Source of the DNA: Algirhabdus cladophorae
Lineage (GTDB): Bacteria > Pseudomonadota > Alphaproteobacteria > Rhodobacterales > Rhodobacteraceae
DNA: 64,000 bases
Assembly: GCF_044772865.1 (NCBI RefSeq)
Contig: NZ_CP173029.1
Span: 2,852,001-2,916,000 of the forward strand
Reading direction: 5' to 3'
Below are positions 18,167 through 26,584 of this stretch, piece by piece; within the stretch, counting starts at the first letter, position 1, and every line of letters begins with the position of its first letter. The position numbers and the translations under genes are program-made. The notes below the pieces were generated by a model, which saw nothing but the letters and a program-made list of their open reading frames with translations, did not search any database and was not told where the DNA came from.

Positions 18167-18867
18167 AAGACGCGTTTGTTGCAGTGCTGGGTGCCCCTGA
18201 GGGCGTGGTTCTGTTCCAGCTATTGGTGGCCACTCAATTCACGATTTACCTGTCTTTGATCGCCTTTATCGGTGGCGGCATTGTTGGGGGCATCATTACA
18301 ATCCTTCGGATTTTGCCGAACAAAGCGTCCCGCTATGCAGCCCAATCCTACATTTGGTTTTTCCAATCTGCCCCCTTGCTGATGCTGCTCTTTTTGTTCG
18401 GCCTTGGCGTGCCACGTCTGTTGGGCTTCAACGTAAATATCTGGATCGCAGCCAGCCTTGCCTTGACCCTATACGCCAGCGCCTATCTGGCAGAGGTCTG
18501 GCGCGGCGCCATTCAAAGCCTGCCAGAAGGCCAATGGGAAGGCGCGCAGGCTTTGGGTCTGCGGTTTTTTACGACGCTGCGATTGGTCATCATCCCGCAG
18601 GCTTTGCGCGTCTCTTTGGCGCCCACAGTTGGGTTTCTGGTGCAGATCATCAAAGGCACATCGCTGGCCTATATCATCGGGTTTTCTGATCTGATGAGTA
18701 TCGGCAAACGTTGGGCCAATGCCCCGGTTGAGGGCACAGAACCCTTCATCATCTATCCGCTCATGGCGCTGATCTACTTTGCCCTGTGCTTTCCACTTTC
18801 AAGGCTTGCTTTGGCCTTAGAAAAGCGGCTGGGAACGGTCCCCAAAACCGCCCCGGTTGCCGCATAA
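18163..18867 (+). CDS. Polar amino acid ABC transporter permease
   Basis: A 234-residue second permease of the same system, with FQLLVATQFTIYLSLIAF, YIWFFQSAPLLMLLFLFG and the EAA loop EGQWEGAQALGLRFFTTLR. Start ATG 18163 overlaps the previous stop (ATGA). The two permeases probably form a heterodimer. The binding-protein gene starts 26 bases after its stop. Confidence 0.93.
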   Translation: MKDAFVAVLGAPEGVVLFQLLVATQFTIYLSLIAFIGGGIVGGIITILRILPNKASRYAAQSYIWFFQSAPLLMLLFLFGLGVPRLLGFNVNIWIAASLALTLYASAYLAEVWRGAIQSLPEGQWEGAQALGLRFFTTLRLVIIPQALRVSLAPTVGFLVQIIKGTSLAYIIGFSDLMSIGKRWANAPVEGTEPFIIYPLMALIYFALCFPLSRLALALEKRLGTVPKTAPVAA

Positions 18868-18893
18868 CCCTCCCATATACAAAGGAAAATACC

Positions 18894-19679
18894 ATGACAT
18901 CCTTCAGAAAAATTCTAATCGCGAGCGCCGTAGCAGTGCCGATGCTTGTCGGGCAAGCCGTTGCAGACCTGGCCGATATTCTGGCCTCTGGCACTGTCAA
19001 AATCGCCATTCCTGAATCCTTTGCACCCTTTGGGGCCTTGGGGGCATCGGGCGAATACGAAGGGTACGACGTGGACGTGGCCAAGCTGATTGCAGCAGAT
19101 TTGGGCGTCGAGCTGGAACTGGTGCCGGTCACGTCCAACCAGCGCATCCCATTCCTTGAAACCGACCGCGTCGACCTGGTCATCGCAACCATGGGCGCCA
19201 ATCCCGAACGTGCAAAATCAATTTGGTTTTCGGCGGCTTATGCACCGTTTTTCTCGGGCGCTTTTGCAGCATCGGGCAAGTCCATTGGTGGCGTGGCTGA
19301 CCTTGCGGGTATGTCAGTGGGCCTGACGGGTGGCACTTTGGAAGATCTTGAACTGACCAAAATCGCCCCCGAGACCACGCAAATCATCCGCTTTGGCGAC
19401 AACGCCGCCACGCGTGCCGCATTCGAATCTGGTCAGGTTGATGTGCTTGTCAGCGGCAACACCGTGGCAGCAGCAATCAGTGCAGCAGACCCCGCCGCAG
19501 ATGTGGAAACCAAATTTATCCTAAAAGAATCGCCTGCATTCATTGGCGTAAAGAAAGGCAACTTGGACCTGTTGTTCTGGGTCAACACCTTCATCTTGCA
19601 CAAAACCTTGGGTGGTGAGTTGAATACACTTTCCAACACATGGTTGGGTCAGGATCTGCCGGCCCTGCCAAAACTGTAA
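18894..19679 (+). CDS. Amino acid ABC transporter substrate-binding protein
   Basis: A 261-residue periplasmic binding protein (SBP family 3). The signal peptide is MTSFRKILIASAVAVPMLVG, with cleavage likely after QAVA. Family features: VKIAIPESFAPFGALG, YEGYDVDVAKLIAADLGVEL, RVDLVIATMGANPERAKSI (usually TxTxxR; here MGANPER) and LAGMSVGLTGGTLEDL. Start ATG 18894 follows AAAGGA; a longer frame from 18786 runs inside the permease gene. The ligand is a polar or acidic amino acid by family, not by visible residues. A strong terminator follows. Confidence 0.92.
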   Translation: MTSFRKILIASAVAVPMLVGQAVADLADILASGTVKIAIPESFAPFGALGASGEYEGYDVDVAKLIAADLGVELELVPVTSNQRIPFLETDRVDLVIATMGANPERAKSIWFSAAYAPFFSGAFAASGKSIGGVADLAGMSVGLTGGTLEDLELTKIAPETTQIIRFGDNAATRAAFESGQVDVLVSGNTVAAAISAADPAADVETKFILKESPAFIGVKKGNLDLLFWVNTFILHKTLGGELNTLSNTWLGQDLPALPKL

Positions 19680-19702
19680 AAACCCCACCGTAAAAGTAAA
19701 TC

Positions 19703-19728
19703 AAGCGGCCTTAACGGGCCGCTTTTTT
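19703..19728 (+). terminator. Rho-independent terminator after ABC transporter genes
   Basis: AAGCGGCC, loop TTAACG, GGCCGCTT, then TTTT: a perfect 8-bp stem 23 bases after the binding-protein stop. The tRNA on the other strand ends about 20 bases further on. Confidence 0.92.
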
Positions 19729-19748
19729 CGTATCATGCTTAAGGCAAG

Positions 19749-19825
19749 TGGTGGCGGTACAGGGACTTGAACCCCGGACACGCGGATTATGATTCCGCTG
19801 CTCTAACCAACTGAGCTATACCGCC
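19749..19825 (-). tRNA. tRNA-Met (CAT), probably elongator
   Basis: A complete 77-base cloverleaf on the minus strand. Acceptor GGCGGTA pairs with TACCGCC, the discriminator is A and CCA is encoded. D-arm GCTCAGTTGGTTAGAGC, anticodon stem GCGGA/TCCGC with loop ATCATAA (anticodon CAT), and T-arm with GGTTCAAGTCC are all normal. A normal first base pair (G-C) and D-loop argue against initiator tRNA-fMet. Elongator Met is favoured over tRNA-Ile2, which has the same unmodified anticodon. Confidence 0.95.
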
Positions 19826-19932
19826 ATGAGCGCGGGGTTTAGGCAAATCGCACCGCATCGTCAAGCGGCCATTTACATCCTAGGCTCTCCCTCCTTAAAA
19901 ACGTGGGGGGAGAATTCCAAAGGGGCCTGAAA

Positions 19933-21336
19933 ATGCTAGACGCACTGCGCGAAATCTTAGGACCAAATGCGGTCCTAAGCGGCGACGACACTGTTAAATG
20001 GCGCAGTGATTGGACAGACAGCTATCATTGCACGCCTCTGGCTGTTGTACGGCCCAAAACTACGCATGATGTGAGTGCCGTTGTGCAATGGGCCAATGGC
20101 ACGGGCACGCCAATTGTGCCTGTTGGTGGCAACACCGGCCTGTCTGGTGGCACCTTTGCGGATGGTGCTGTGATGATTTCACTGGACCGTCTCAACCAGA
20201 TTGAAGAGGTCCGGCCGCAGTCCCGCGTGGCAATCGTGGGGGCCGGTGTGATTTTGTCCAACTTACACGAAGCTGTCGACGCCCATGATTTGGTGTTTCC
20301 TTTGACCTTTGGGGCAAAAGGCTCGGCGATGATCGGAGGGATTTTGTCGACCAATGCAGGCGGCTCGAACGTTGTGCGCTATGGCAACACCCGTGACCTG
20401 TGTTTGGGGATTGAGGCTGTGTTGCCAACCGGAGAGATCATCAATCTGATGTCGGAACTGCACAAAGACAATTCAGGGCTGAACCTCAAACATCTGTTGA
20501 TCGGGGCCGAGGGCACCTTGGGCCTTATCACCCGCGCCGTTCTCAAATTGCATCCCAAGCCCCGCGCCTTTGCCACAGCGATGTTGGCCGCAAAGGATCT
20601 GGATGCAGGCTTAGATGTACTCAACGCGTTGCAACAGGCTACGGGCGGCGCTGTCGAGGCGTTTGAGTATATGCCACGGGCCTATATCGATGCCCACAGG
20701 GCCATGTTTCCCGCAGCACCTGCGCCCTTTGCAGACAGTTACGACGTCAACATTTTGGCCGAAGTGGGTGCTTTAGCCCCGCGTGATGCTCGGATGATGC
20801 AGGACGGATCTACGCCCGTGGTCACCCATCTCGAAGACACCCTAGCTGGGTTTATCGAAAACGGTTTGATCTTGGACGCGGTCGTTGCCCAAAACGAAGG
20901 CCAGCGCCGTGCGATGTGGGAACGTCGTGAACAGGCCGCCGAAGTTGTGCTTACCCAAGGCCCCGTTATCCAAAACGACGTGGCCCTGCCTTTGGACCGG
21001 TTGCAGGAGTTTTTGACCAAAGCCAGTCAGGTCTTGGCGACAATCGACCCAGAGGCCCATGATATTTCCGTGGCCCATGTGGGCGATGGTAACATCCACT
21101 ACACCGTGAGCCCCTCTGATACAGATCCAGCGCACAAAGACAAAATCGTCGAAGCGATAGAAAAGCTGGTCCAAGATATGCGCGGCAGTTTTTCGGCAGA
21201 ACACGGGATTGGCCTGTCAAAACGCAACTCAATGAAACGCCGCAAAGATCCAATTGCCCTAAACACCATGAAGGCGATCAAAGAAGCCCTTGATCCCAAT
21301 GGCATTCTCAACCCGGGCAAAGTCTACCCGGACTAA
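19933..21336 (+). CDS. FAD-linked oxidase, D-2-hydroxyacid dehydrogenase-like
   Basis: A 467-residue flavoprotein of the VAO/GlcD family. It has the FAD loop PIVPVGGNTGLSGGTF (residues ~60-75), FGAKGSAMIGGILSTNAGG, and the C-terminal metal and substrate motifs HVGDGNIHYTVSP and FSAEHGIGLSKRN, with the acidic SAEHGIG typical of D-2-hydroxyglutarate / D-lactate dehydrogenases. It would oxidise a D-2-hydroxyacid and pass electrons to a quinone or an electron-transfer flavoprotein. Start ATG 19933 follows AAAGGGG; GTG 19903 is an alternative. It stands alone, convergent with hemE. D-2-hydroxyglutarate is the best guess for the substrate. Confidence 0.9.
   Translation: MLDALREILGPNAVLSGDDTVKWRSDWTDSYHCTPLAVVRPKTTHDVSAVVQWANGTGTPIVPVGGNTGLSGGTFADGAVMISLDRLNQIEEVRPQSRVAIVGAGVILSNLHEAVDAHDLVFPLTFGAKGSAMIGGILSTNAGGSNVVRYGNTRDLCLGIEAVLPTGEIINLMSELHKDNSGLNLKHLLIGAEGTLGLITRAVLKLHPKPRAFATAMLAAKDLDAGLDVLNALQQATGGAVEAFEYMPRAYIDAHRAMFPAAPAPFADSYDVNILAEVGALAPRDARMMQDGSTPVVTHLEDTLAGFIENGLILDAVVAQNEGQRRAMWERREQAAEVVLTQGPVIQNDVALPLDRLQEFLTKASQVLATIDPEAHDISVAHVGDGNIHYTVSPSDTDPAHKDKIVEAIEKLVQDMRGSFSAEHGIGLSKRNSMKRRKDPIALNTMKAIKEALDPNGILNPGKVYPD
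19956..19979. repeat. Perfect hairpin at the 5' end of the flavoprotein gene
   Basis: CTTAGGACC, loop AAATGC, GGTCCTAAG: a perfect 9-bp inverted repeat that starts 23 bases after the chosen start codon. It lies within coding sequence (residues ILGPNAVLS), so it may be chance, but in the mRNA it would form a stable stem close to the ribosome start. Confidence 0.5.
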
Positions 21337-21412
21337 GTGTATTCCGGTTTTGCTTTGAAAAAGTATCTTGGCGGAGGGCTGCAAGGGCTGGAGGCAAAGC
21401 CCCCAGCGACCA

Positions 21413-22468
21413 TTAGCAGCTGCGCACTGTCTCGATCATGAGGCCCACATTTTCAGGATCTGCATCCGGTGTAATACCGTGACCCAAGTTAAAGATATGC
21501 GGCCCACCAGAAAACGCTTTTACAATTTCGCGGGTCTCATCGATCAGGGCTTGACCGCCAGTTACCATATGTTTGCTGGCCAGGTTGCCCTGCACACAGC
21601 CATCGACCTGCACTTTTTCAGCAGCCCATTCAGCAGACACAGAATTGTCCAGTGCCACGCAATCCGCGCCTGTGGCTTTTGCAAAGCCGATGTATCCATC
21701 ACCAGCCTCCCGCGGGAAGGCAATAATTGGCACCGTGGGGTGTTTGGCCTTTAGGGCTGCAATGATCTTTTTCGCAGGTTCCAGCGAGTACTTTTGGAAC
21801 GCAGGACCGTTGAGCGAACCAGCCCAACTGTCGAACAGTTTCACCACCTCAGCACCTGCCTGAATTTGCATATCAAGATAGGTGATCGTGGCCTCAGTCA
21901 GCCGGTCCATCAAGGCATCAAACACCTCAACATTGCCTTGCATCAACGCGTGCGCGGGTCCTTGGTCTGGCGTCCCACGACCGGCAATCATATAGGTCGC
22001 AACAGTCCACGGTGCACCTGCAAACCCGATCAACGTCGTCTCGGATGGCAACTCACGCGCCAGAATTTTCACCGTCTCATAGACCGGCGCCAAATGTTCG
22101 TGAATTGCATCCGCCGGCTTTATTTTGGCAAAGTCATCGGCACTGGTGATCGTGCTCAGGCGTGGCCCCTCACCGGTGACAAACCATAAATCAGCCCCCA
22201 AAGCTTGTGGCACCAACAAAATATCCGCAAAAAGAATCGCCGCATCAAAGCCATATCGCCGGATCGGCTGCAGCGTTACTTCTGCGGCTAGATCGGGATT
22301 GTAACACAACGACAGAAAATCCCCTGCCTGCGCCCGTGTGGCGCGATATTCGGGTAAATAGCGGCCAGCCTGTCGCATCATCCATATGGGTGGTGTTTTT
22401 TGGGTCTCCCCATTCAGGGAAGCGAGGATTTTTTTACTATGTGTCATGGTCTGATTTTCTTTGTTCAT
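21413..22468 (-). CDS. hemE: Uroporphyrinogen decarboxylase
   Basis: A 351-residue HemE, converting uroporphyrinogen III to coproporphyrinogen III in the cytoplasm. The first signature PPIWMMRQAGRYLPEYR and the second, around GFAGAPWTVATYMIAGRG, are intact, and Asp in ILFADILLVP is the known catalytic region. The start may be ATG 22468 or ATG 22447 (MTHSKK...); neither has a strong Shine-Dalgarno. It is divergent from hemC, with 79 bases between, so the two haem genes share a control region. Confidence 0.97.
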   Translation of the reverse strand: MNKENQTMTHSKKILASLNGETQKTPPIWMMRQAGRYLPEYRATRAQAGDFLSLCYNPDLAAEVTLQPIRRYGFDAAILFADILLVPQALGADLWFVTGEGPRLSTITSADDFAKIKPADAIHEHLAPVYETVKILARELPSETTLIGFAGAPWTVATYMIAGRGTPDQGPAHALMQGNVEVFDALMDRLTEATITYLDMQIQAGAEVVKLFDSWAGSLNGPAFQKYSLEPAKKIIAALKAKHPTVPIIAFPREAGDGYIGFAKATGADCVALDNSVSAEWAAEKVQVDGCVQGNLASKHMVTGGQALIDETREIVKAFSGGPHIFNLGHGITPDADPENVGLMIETVRSC

Positions 22469-22547
22469 AGGTGTTTGGTCCCGCGTAACCGTCTAGAAGT
22501 CAAGACAAATGGTTGTCAGGGCAAGTTGACGGGTTTAGGAATATCCT

Positions 22548-23495
22548 ATGACACTTGAACTTCCAACACCCTCCGCGCCGCTCAATATTGGAACGCGTGG
22601 TTCACCGCTGGCGCTTGCGCAAGCATACGAGACACGCATGCGCCTGATGGCAGCCTTTGATTTGCCCGAGGCTGCGTTTGAAATTGTGGTGATCAAAACC
22701 ACAGGCGACAAAATAATTGACCGCCCCCTGAAGGAAATAGGGGGTAAGGGCTTGTTTACGCGCGAGATTGAGCAAGACATGCTGTCCGGCAAGATCGATA
22801 TTGCCGTCCATTCTATGAAAGACATGCCCGTTCTACAGCCCGAGGGTTTGTTGCTGGACACCTATCTTCCACGCGAAGATGTGCGTGACGCCTTTATTGC
22901 CCTTGATGGTGGAAAGCTGGCGGACCTGCCTCACGGTGCCACGGTCGGCACGTCCTCTTTGCGCCGTAAAGCGCAACTTTTGAACTATCGCCCCGATCTG
23001 AATATCGTCGAATTTCGCGGCAATTTGCAAACACGGCTCAAGAAATTGGGCGATGGCGTGGCCGAGGCCACGTTCCTTGCCATGGCGGGCCTGCGCCGTT
23101 TGAAAATGGATGATGTGCCGCGCACGGCGATTGAAGTCACCCAAATGCTGCCTGCAGTGGCCCAAGGTGCCATTGGGATCGAACGACGGGCAGATGACTT
23201 GCGTGCAGCTGAAATGCTGGAAGCCATTCACGACGGGCCAACAGGCCAACGTTTGGCCGCAGAGCGGGCGTTTTTAGCAGCCCTTGATGGATCCTGCGAA
23301 ACGCCCATTGGCGGATTGGCCGTGTTGGACGGCGGCACAGTCAAATTACGCGGTGAAATCCTGCGCGTTGACGGCTCGGAAGTTCTGACAGACGCAGGCG
23401 ACGCCCCCATTGAAGACGGTCCAGAATTAGGCACGCAAATGGCAAACACATTGCGCAGCCAAGCCCCAGACGATTTCTTTAGCTGGTTGACCTAA
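22548..23495 (+). CDS. hemC: Hydroxymethylbilane synthase (porphobilinogen deaminase)
   Basis: A 315-residue HemC, which joins four porphobilinogen units to hydroxymethylbilane. Motifs: IGTRGSPLALAQAY, IKTTGDKI, HSMKDMP (catalytic Asp region), SLRRKAQLLNYRPDL and the cofactor cysteine in DGSCETPIGG. Start ATG 22548 follows AGGA. Its stop overlaps by 4 bases that of the convergent dddQ-like gene. Confidence 0.97.
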   Translation: MTLELPTPSAPLNIGTRGSPLALAQAYETRMRLMAAFDLPEAAFEIVVIKTTGDKIIDRPLKEIGGKGLFTREIEQDMLSGKIDIAVHSMKDMPVLQPEGLLLDTYLPREDVRDAFIALDGGKLADLPHGATVGTSSLRRKAQLLNYRPDLNIVEFRGNLQTRLKKLGDGVAEATFLAMAGLRRLKMDDVPRTAIEVTQMLPAVAQGAIGIERRADDLRAAEMLEAIHDGPTGQRLAAERAFLAALDGSCETPIGGLAVLDGGTVKLRGEILRVDGSEVLTDAGDAPIEDGPELGTQMANTLRSQAPDDFFSWLT

Positions 23496-24094
23496 ACTTT
23501 AGCCCCAACAGACGCGCTCCATACAGGGGCTGTCTCAAACTGATCGCGCCAAATAACATAGGTCATTACTGGATGATCATGGGTGGTTAGGGCGTGCGGC
23601 GTGTTGGACGGATGAAAGGCGCTATCGCCAGGATGCAAGGTTGTGGGCGATGCACCCTCAAGGAAAAACTCAGCCTGCCCCGCTAAGACGACATAAAGTT
23701 CATCTGCGGGATGATGATGCCACGGGTAGTGTAGATGCGCGGGCTGGTAGACAACAAAGCTGCGTATTTTATTGCTGGCAAACGGCGTATCGCGCCCAAT
23801 GATTTCATAGCATCCAAAACGGTCCATGAAATCGGCACCAATGTCCGTGTCTTTGTAAGTTTCGCGCCACTGCACATGGGGCGCTGCTGCGATCACGGCA
23901 TCTCGCACATGGGCATAGTTGGTCGATGTTAATCGCGTTTCATCTTGCAACAATTGCGCGGCTGGGATCCAAAACGGGCGCGTTTCTTGGGCGGTTATAT
24001 CATCGGGAAACGCTGCAAACTCCTGCAAGGCTGCATGGTTGCGGTGCAGATCTTTGACCGCCTCCAGTAAGGGTTCAAAATCAAACGCGCTCAT
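23492..24094 (-). CDS. dddQ: DddQ-type DMSP lyase (cupin)
   Basis: A 200-residue single-cupin protein, the usual size of DddQ, which cleaves dimethylsulfoniopropionate to dimethyl sulfide and acrylate. Cupin motif 1 is YPWHHHPADELYVVLAG (H126, H128, E132, Y134, G139) and motif 2 is PGDSAFHPSNTPHAL (H167). The stretch VVYQPAHLHYPWHHHPADEL matches from memory the DMSP-lyase cupin family rather than generic cupins, and the ~110-residue helical N-terminus is typical of DddQ (DddW and DddK are shorter). The start overlaps the stop of the upstream dehydrogenase by 4 bases (ATGA). It is the last gene of a minus-strand block behind a GntR regulator. Activity is inferred, not shown. Confidence 0.82.
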   Translation of the reverse strand: MSAFDFEPLLEAVKDLHRNHAALQEFAAFPDDITAQETRPFWIPAAQLLQDETRLTSTNYAHVRDAVIAAAPHVQWRETYKDTDIGADFMDRFGCYEIIGRDTPFASNKIRSFVVYQPAHLHYPWHHHPADELYVVLAGQAEFFLEGASPTTLHPGDSAFHPSNTPHALTTHDHPVMTYVIWRDQFETAPVWSASVGAKV

Positions 24095-25185
24095 GGCGTC
24101 ACGACAAAATTTCCAATGTGGTCCTTTTCGATAAAGGCCGCTTGAGCTGCGTGGAAGTCTTTCAACGGATAGGTGGCCGCCAACATGGGTTTAACCTCAC
24201 CACGTTCAATATAGTTTACAACATCCTTGAAGACTTGCGGCGGCACCACGGTTGATCCTGTGAATGTCAGATCATTGAGGTAAAACGTGCGCAGATCAAG
24301 ATCCACAATTGGCCCCGCAATCGCACCAGAACAGGTGTATCGTCCACCTCGCTCTAACACATCGATGAGGGAGCCAAAGACAGGGCCCCCAACAATATCG
24401 GCCACAACACTGACTGTGGATTGCCCAATTGCGCCCTGCAAAGCCTCGCCAAGGTTCTCGACACGTCGCGGCAACAGTGCCGCTGGCTTTAGTTCAGCCA
24501 ACTGAGCGTGCTTACTTTCTGACGACATAGCCACGACTTGTGCGCCGCGCCGGTGGGCCAGCTGGATCAGCGCCGATCCAACCCCACCAGAGGCCCCCGT
24601 GATCAAAACCACATCATCGGCCCCCACAGCAGCGCGGCTCAGCATGCCTTCCGCTGTGGTGTACGAACACGAGAATGTCGCCAGTTCTGCATCCGTCAAA
24701 TCACTTTCGATGACGCCTATATTGCGATGATCCGTCACCGTATAATCCGCATAGCCCCCATCGCATTCAGATCCAAAATACCCCGTGGAATTCTTGTTCA
24801 ACGGATTGTCCCAGTCTCGCAGCCAGTTGTCCGTTAAAACACGCTTCCCGATCAAAGCCGGATCCGCGTTGGCCCCAACGGCCACGACAGTGCCGACTGT
24901 GTCTGCGCCTTGAATACGTGGAAATGAAATCGGCGCGCCGCCCCATGTTGGGTCGTTTTCGCTGACGTCTTCATAAGCGCCCCCCGTAGTCGCAGTTGTG
25001 ACGGCTTTGGAATACCAGCCTGAACGCGTGTTGACGTCCGTGTTGTTCATTCCGCAAGCGCCAACTTTGATCAAAACTTGATCGGCACTGGGCTGGGGGA
25101 CAGGCCAATCAGACCTATATTCCAAAGCGTCCAAATCCCCATGACCCATGAGAACAATTGCGTTCATTTTAGTTGGAATAGTCAT
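24091..25185 (-). CDS. MDR-family (zinc-type alcohol) dehydrogenase
   Basis: A 364-residue medium-chain dehydrogenase/reductase. GroES-like N-terminal part with VGACGMNNTDVNTRSGWY and FPRIQGADTVGTVVAVG, then the NAD(P) fold with ITGASGGVGSALIQLAHRRG. The loop GGYADYTVTDHRN is typical of MDR enzymes. Structural zinc cysteines are not obvious. Start ATG 25185 follows AGGTGAG; a frame from 25200 has no site. It is translationally coupled to dddQ, which hints at a shared substrate route, for example acrylate or 3-hydroxypropionate conversion in the manner of AcuI or DddB, but its sequence is not clearly of either type. Confidence 0.82.
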   Translation of the reverse strand: MTIPTKMNAIVLMGHGDLDALEYRSDWPVPQPSADQVLIKVGACGMNNTDVNTRSGWYSKAVTTATTGGAYEDVSENDPTWGGAPISFPRIQGADTVGTVVAVGANADPALIGKRVLTDNWLRDWDNPLNKNSTGYFGSECDGGYADYTVTDHRNIGVIESDLTDAELATFSCSYTTAEGMLSRAAVGADDVVLITGASGGVGSALIQLAHRRGAQVVAMSSESKHAQLAELKPAALLPRRVENLGEALQGAIGQSTVSVVADIVGGPVFGSLIDVLERGGRYTCSGAIAGPIVDLDLRTFYLNDLTFTGSTVVPPQVFKDVVNYIERGEVKPMLAATYPLKDFHAAQAAFIEKDHIGNFVVTP

Positions 25186-25281
25186 TTGGCTCACCTGCAT
25201 TTGCTATCTGTCAACGGCAGGCTAAGACCCGCTTTGCGTTAAAGGCTTGTCTACCCACGACATTCAATCTTCTTTTTTCCA

Positions 25282-25313
25282 AAAAATACTCACCGCGCGG
25301 CCGCAGGCCGCGC
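25282..25313 (-). terminator. Hairpin with T-run after mandelate-racemase-like gene
   Basis: On the minus strand GCGCGGCC, loop TGC, GGCCGCGC is followed after a few bases by a run of T (AGTATTTTTT). A terminator or partial attenuator between the racemase-like gene and the dehydrogenase-dddQ pair, in a 164-base gap. The loop is the same as in the hairpin at 3383. Confidence 0.55.
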
Positions 25314-25349
25314 CCCCCGGCGATGTGCGCAGCACAGCGCAATACCTCT

Positions 25350-26522
25350 TTAGGGCTCAATCGCCCAATGCTTGAGAAATGCACGATCTGGCTCAACCCC
25401 AATCCCCGGGGACGTCGGGATCGCCACTTGCCCACCGGTCGCAGCCACCTGCCTTTGAATATCCAGAGGATCCGCCAACAAATCATCGCGAAAACGGTTT
25501 TCGGTCGTATCAAACTCCAGCATCGGCTCCCATGGATGCAATCCGCCCGGCATTGGTGGCATCGCTGCAAGAAGTTGCAGGTTGGTTGCGACTGCAACAG
25601 CACTGCCCCATACATGGTTGATCACTGGCGTGAAATGCGCGTGACACAGGGCCAAAACCCGCAGGTATTCAGAAATTCCGCCCAGTGCGCAGACCTCAGG
25701 TTGGGCAATGTCCAAGCCGCGATTTTCCAAAATGCTACGCCATCCCCAACGGTTAAACTCGGCCTCGCCACCTGAAATATTGGTCTTCAATGCGGCACGC
25801 AATTCGCGGTAACCGTCGTGGTCTTCAGGGGCCACAGGTTCTTCGAACCAATAGGCCTGCATCTCGTCCAGCGCGCGGCCCACATAAAACGCGTCTGATG
25901 TGGTGTAGCAATGGTTGGCGTCCACCATAAACCGGTAATCCTCCCCCACACCGCGGCGCACAGCCTCGCAAAGTTTCACATCAGATTTCGGCCCCAAACC
26001 AACCTTCATCTTGGTCGCCACAAAACCCATATCTTTGATCGCAGAAGCCTCATCGACAAACCGATCTGCCAGACTGTCGGCATTTTCATCCGGCCGCAGC
26101 ATCATACCGTAGCCATACACATCAACCACGGTTCGATGGGCACCGCCAATCATCTTGTGCAGCGGCAACCCAGCGACTTTGCCCGCAATATCCCATAGGG
26201 CGATATCTACCCCCGATAGCGATTGCAGTGGCATGCCCTTTTGTCCGTGGTCTCGCAAAAGGTTGTAAACCTTGTGCCAAATCACGTCGCGGTCCATGGG
26301 GTCCATCCCCAATACCAAGGGCTGGATCACCTTTTCGACAATCGTACGATTGGCCAGAGCCACTGTGCCAGGGCCAAAACACTCGCCCCAGCCCGTTACG
26401 CCCTCATCGGTTTGAACCTCAACAATATGGGCCGTGCGTTTTGAATAGTACTGCTGTGAATAGCCCAGTGTTTCGGGCATGTCACAACTCAGCACATGGC
26501 TGATAATTTTGGTGATTTTCAT
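25350..26522 (-). CDS. Mandelate racemase / muconate lactonizing enzyme family protein
   Basis: A 390-residue enolase-superfamily enzyme. The capping domain has ETLGYSQQYYSKRTAHIVEV. The barrel shows the KxK catalytic motif in FVATKMKVGLG, metal ligands Asp in RFMVDANHCY, Glu in YWFEEPV and Glu in ISGGEAEF, and the general base His in VINHVWGSA. KxK plus His places it in the mandelate racemase group, which includes acid sugar and hydroxyproline dehydratases. Start ATG 26522; the longer frame to 26570 has no ribosome site and crosses a terminator. It lies in the block ending with dddQ. The true substrate is unknown. Confidence 0.88.
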   Translation of the reverse strand: MKITKIISHVLSCDMPETLGYSQQYYSKRTAHIVEVQTDEGVTGWGECFGPGTVALANRTIVEKVIQPLVLGMDPMDRDVIWHKVYNLLRDHGQKGMPLQSLSGVDIALWDIAGKVAGLPLHKMIGGAHRTVVDVYGYGMMLRPDENADSLADRFVDEASAIKDMGFVATKMKVGLGPKSDVKLCEAVRRGVGEDYRFMVDANHCYTTSDAFYVGRALDEMQAYWFEEPVAPEDHDGYRELRAALKTNISGGEAEFNRWGWRSILENRGLDIAQPEVCALGGISEYLRVLALCHAHFTPVINHVWGSAVAVATNLQLLAAMPPMPGGLHPWEPMLEFDTTENRFRDDLLADPLDIQRQVAATGGQVAIPTSPGIGVEPDRAFLKHWAIEP

Positions 26523-26536
26523 GTTGGATGTTCCAT

Positions 26537-26567
26537 AAAAAAAGGGCGCCGCATTTCTACGGCGCCC
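26537..26567 (-). terminator. Terminator or attenuator between dctP and racemase-like gene
   Basis: GGGCGCCG, 8-base loop, CGGCGCCC: a perfect 8-bp stem, followed on the minus strand by seven T. It lies 18 bases after the dctP stop and just before the next start codon, so it should lower expression of the downstream enzymes relative to the binding protein. Confidence 0.9.
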
Positions 26568-26584
26568 CAAAAATCAGAGTGCGA

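Noticed and set aside
19749..19825. tRNA-Ile2 or initiator tRNA identity
   Set aside because: Paired first base pair excludes fMet; Ile2 cannot be fully ruled out, but the acceptor and anticodon stem look like elongator Met.
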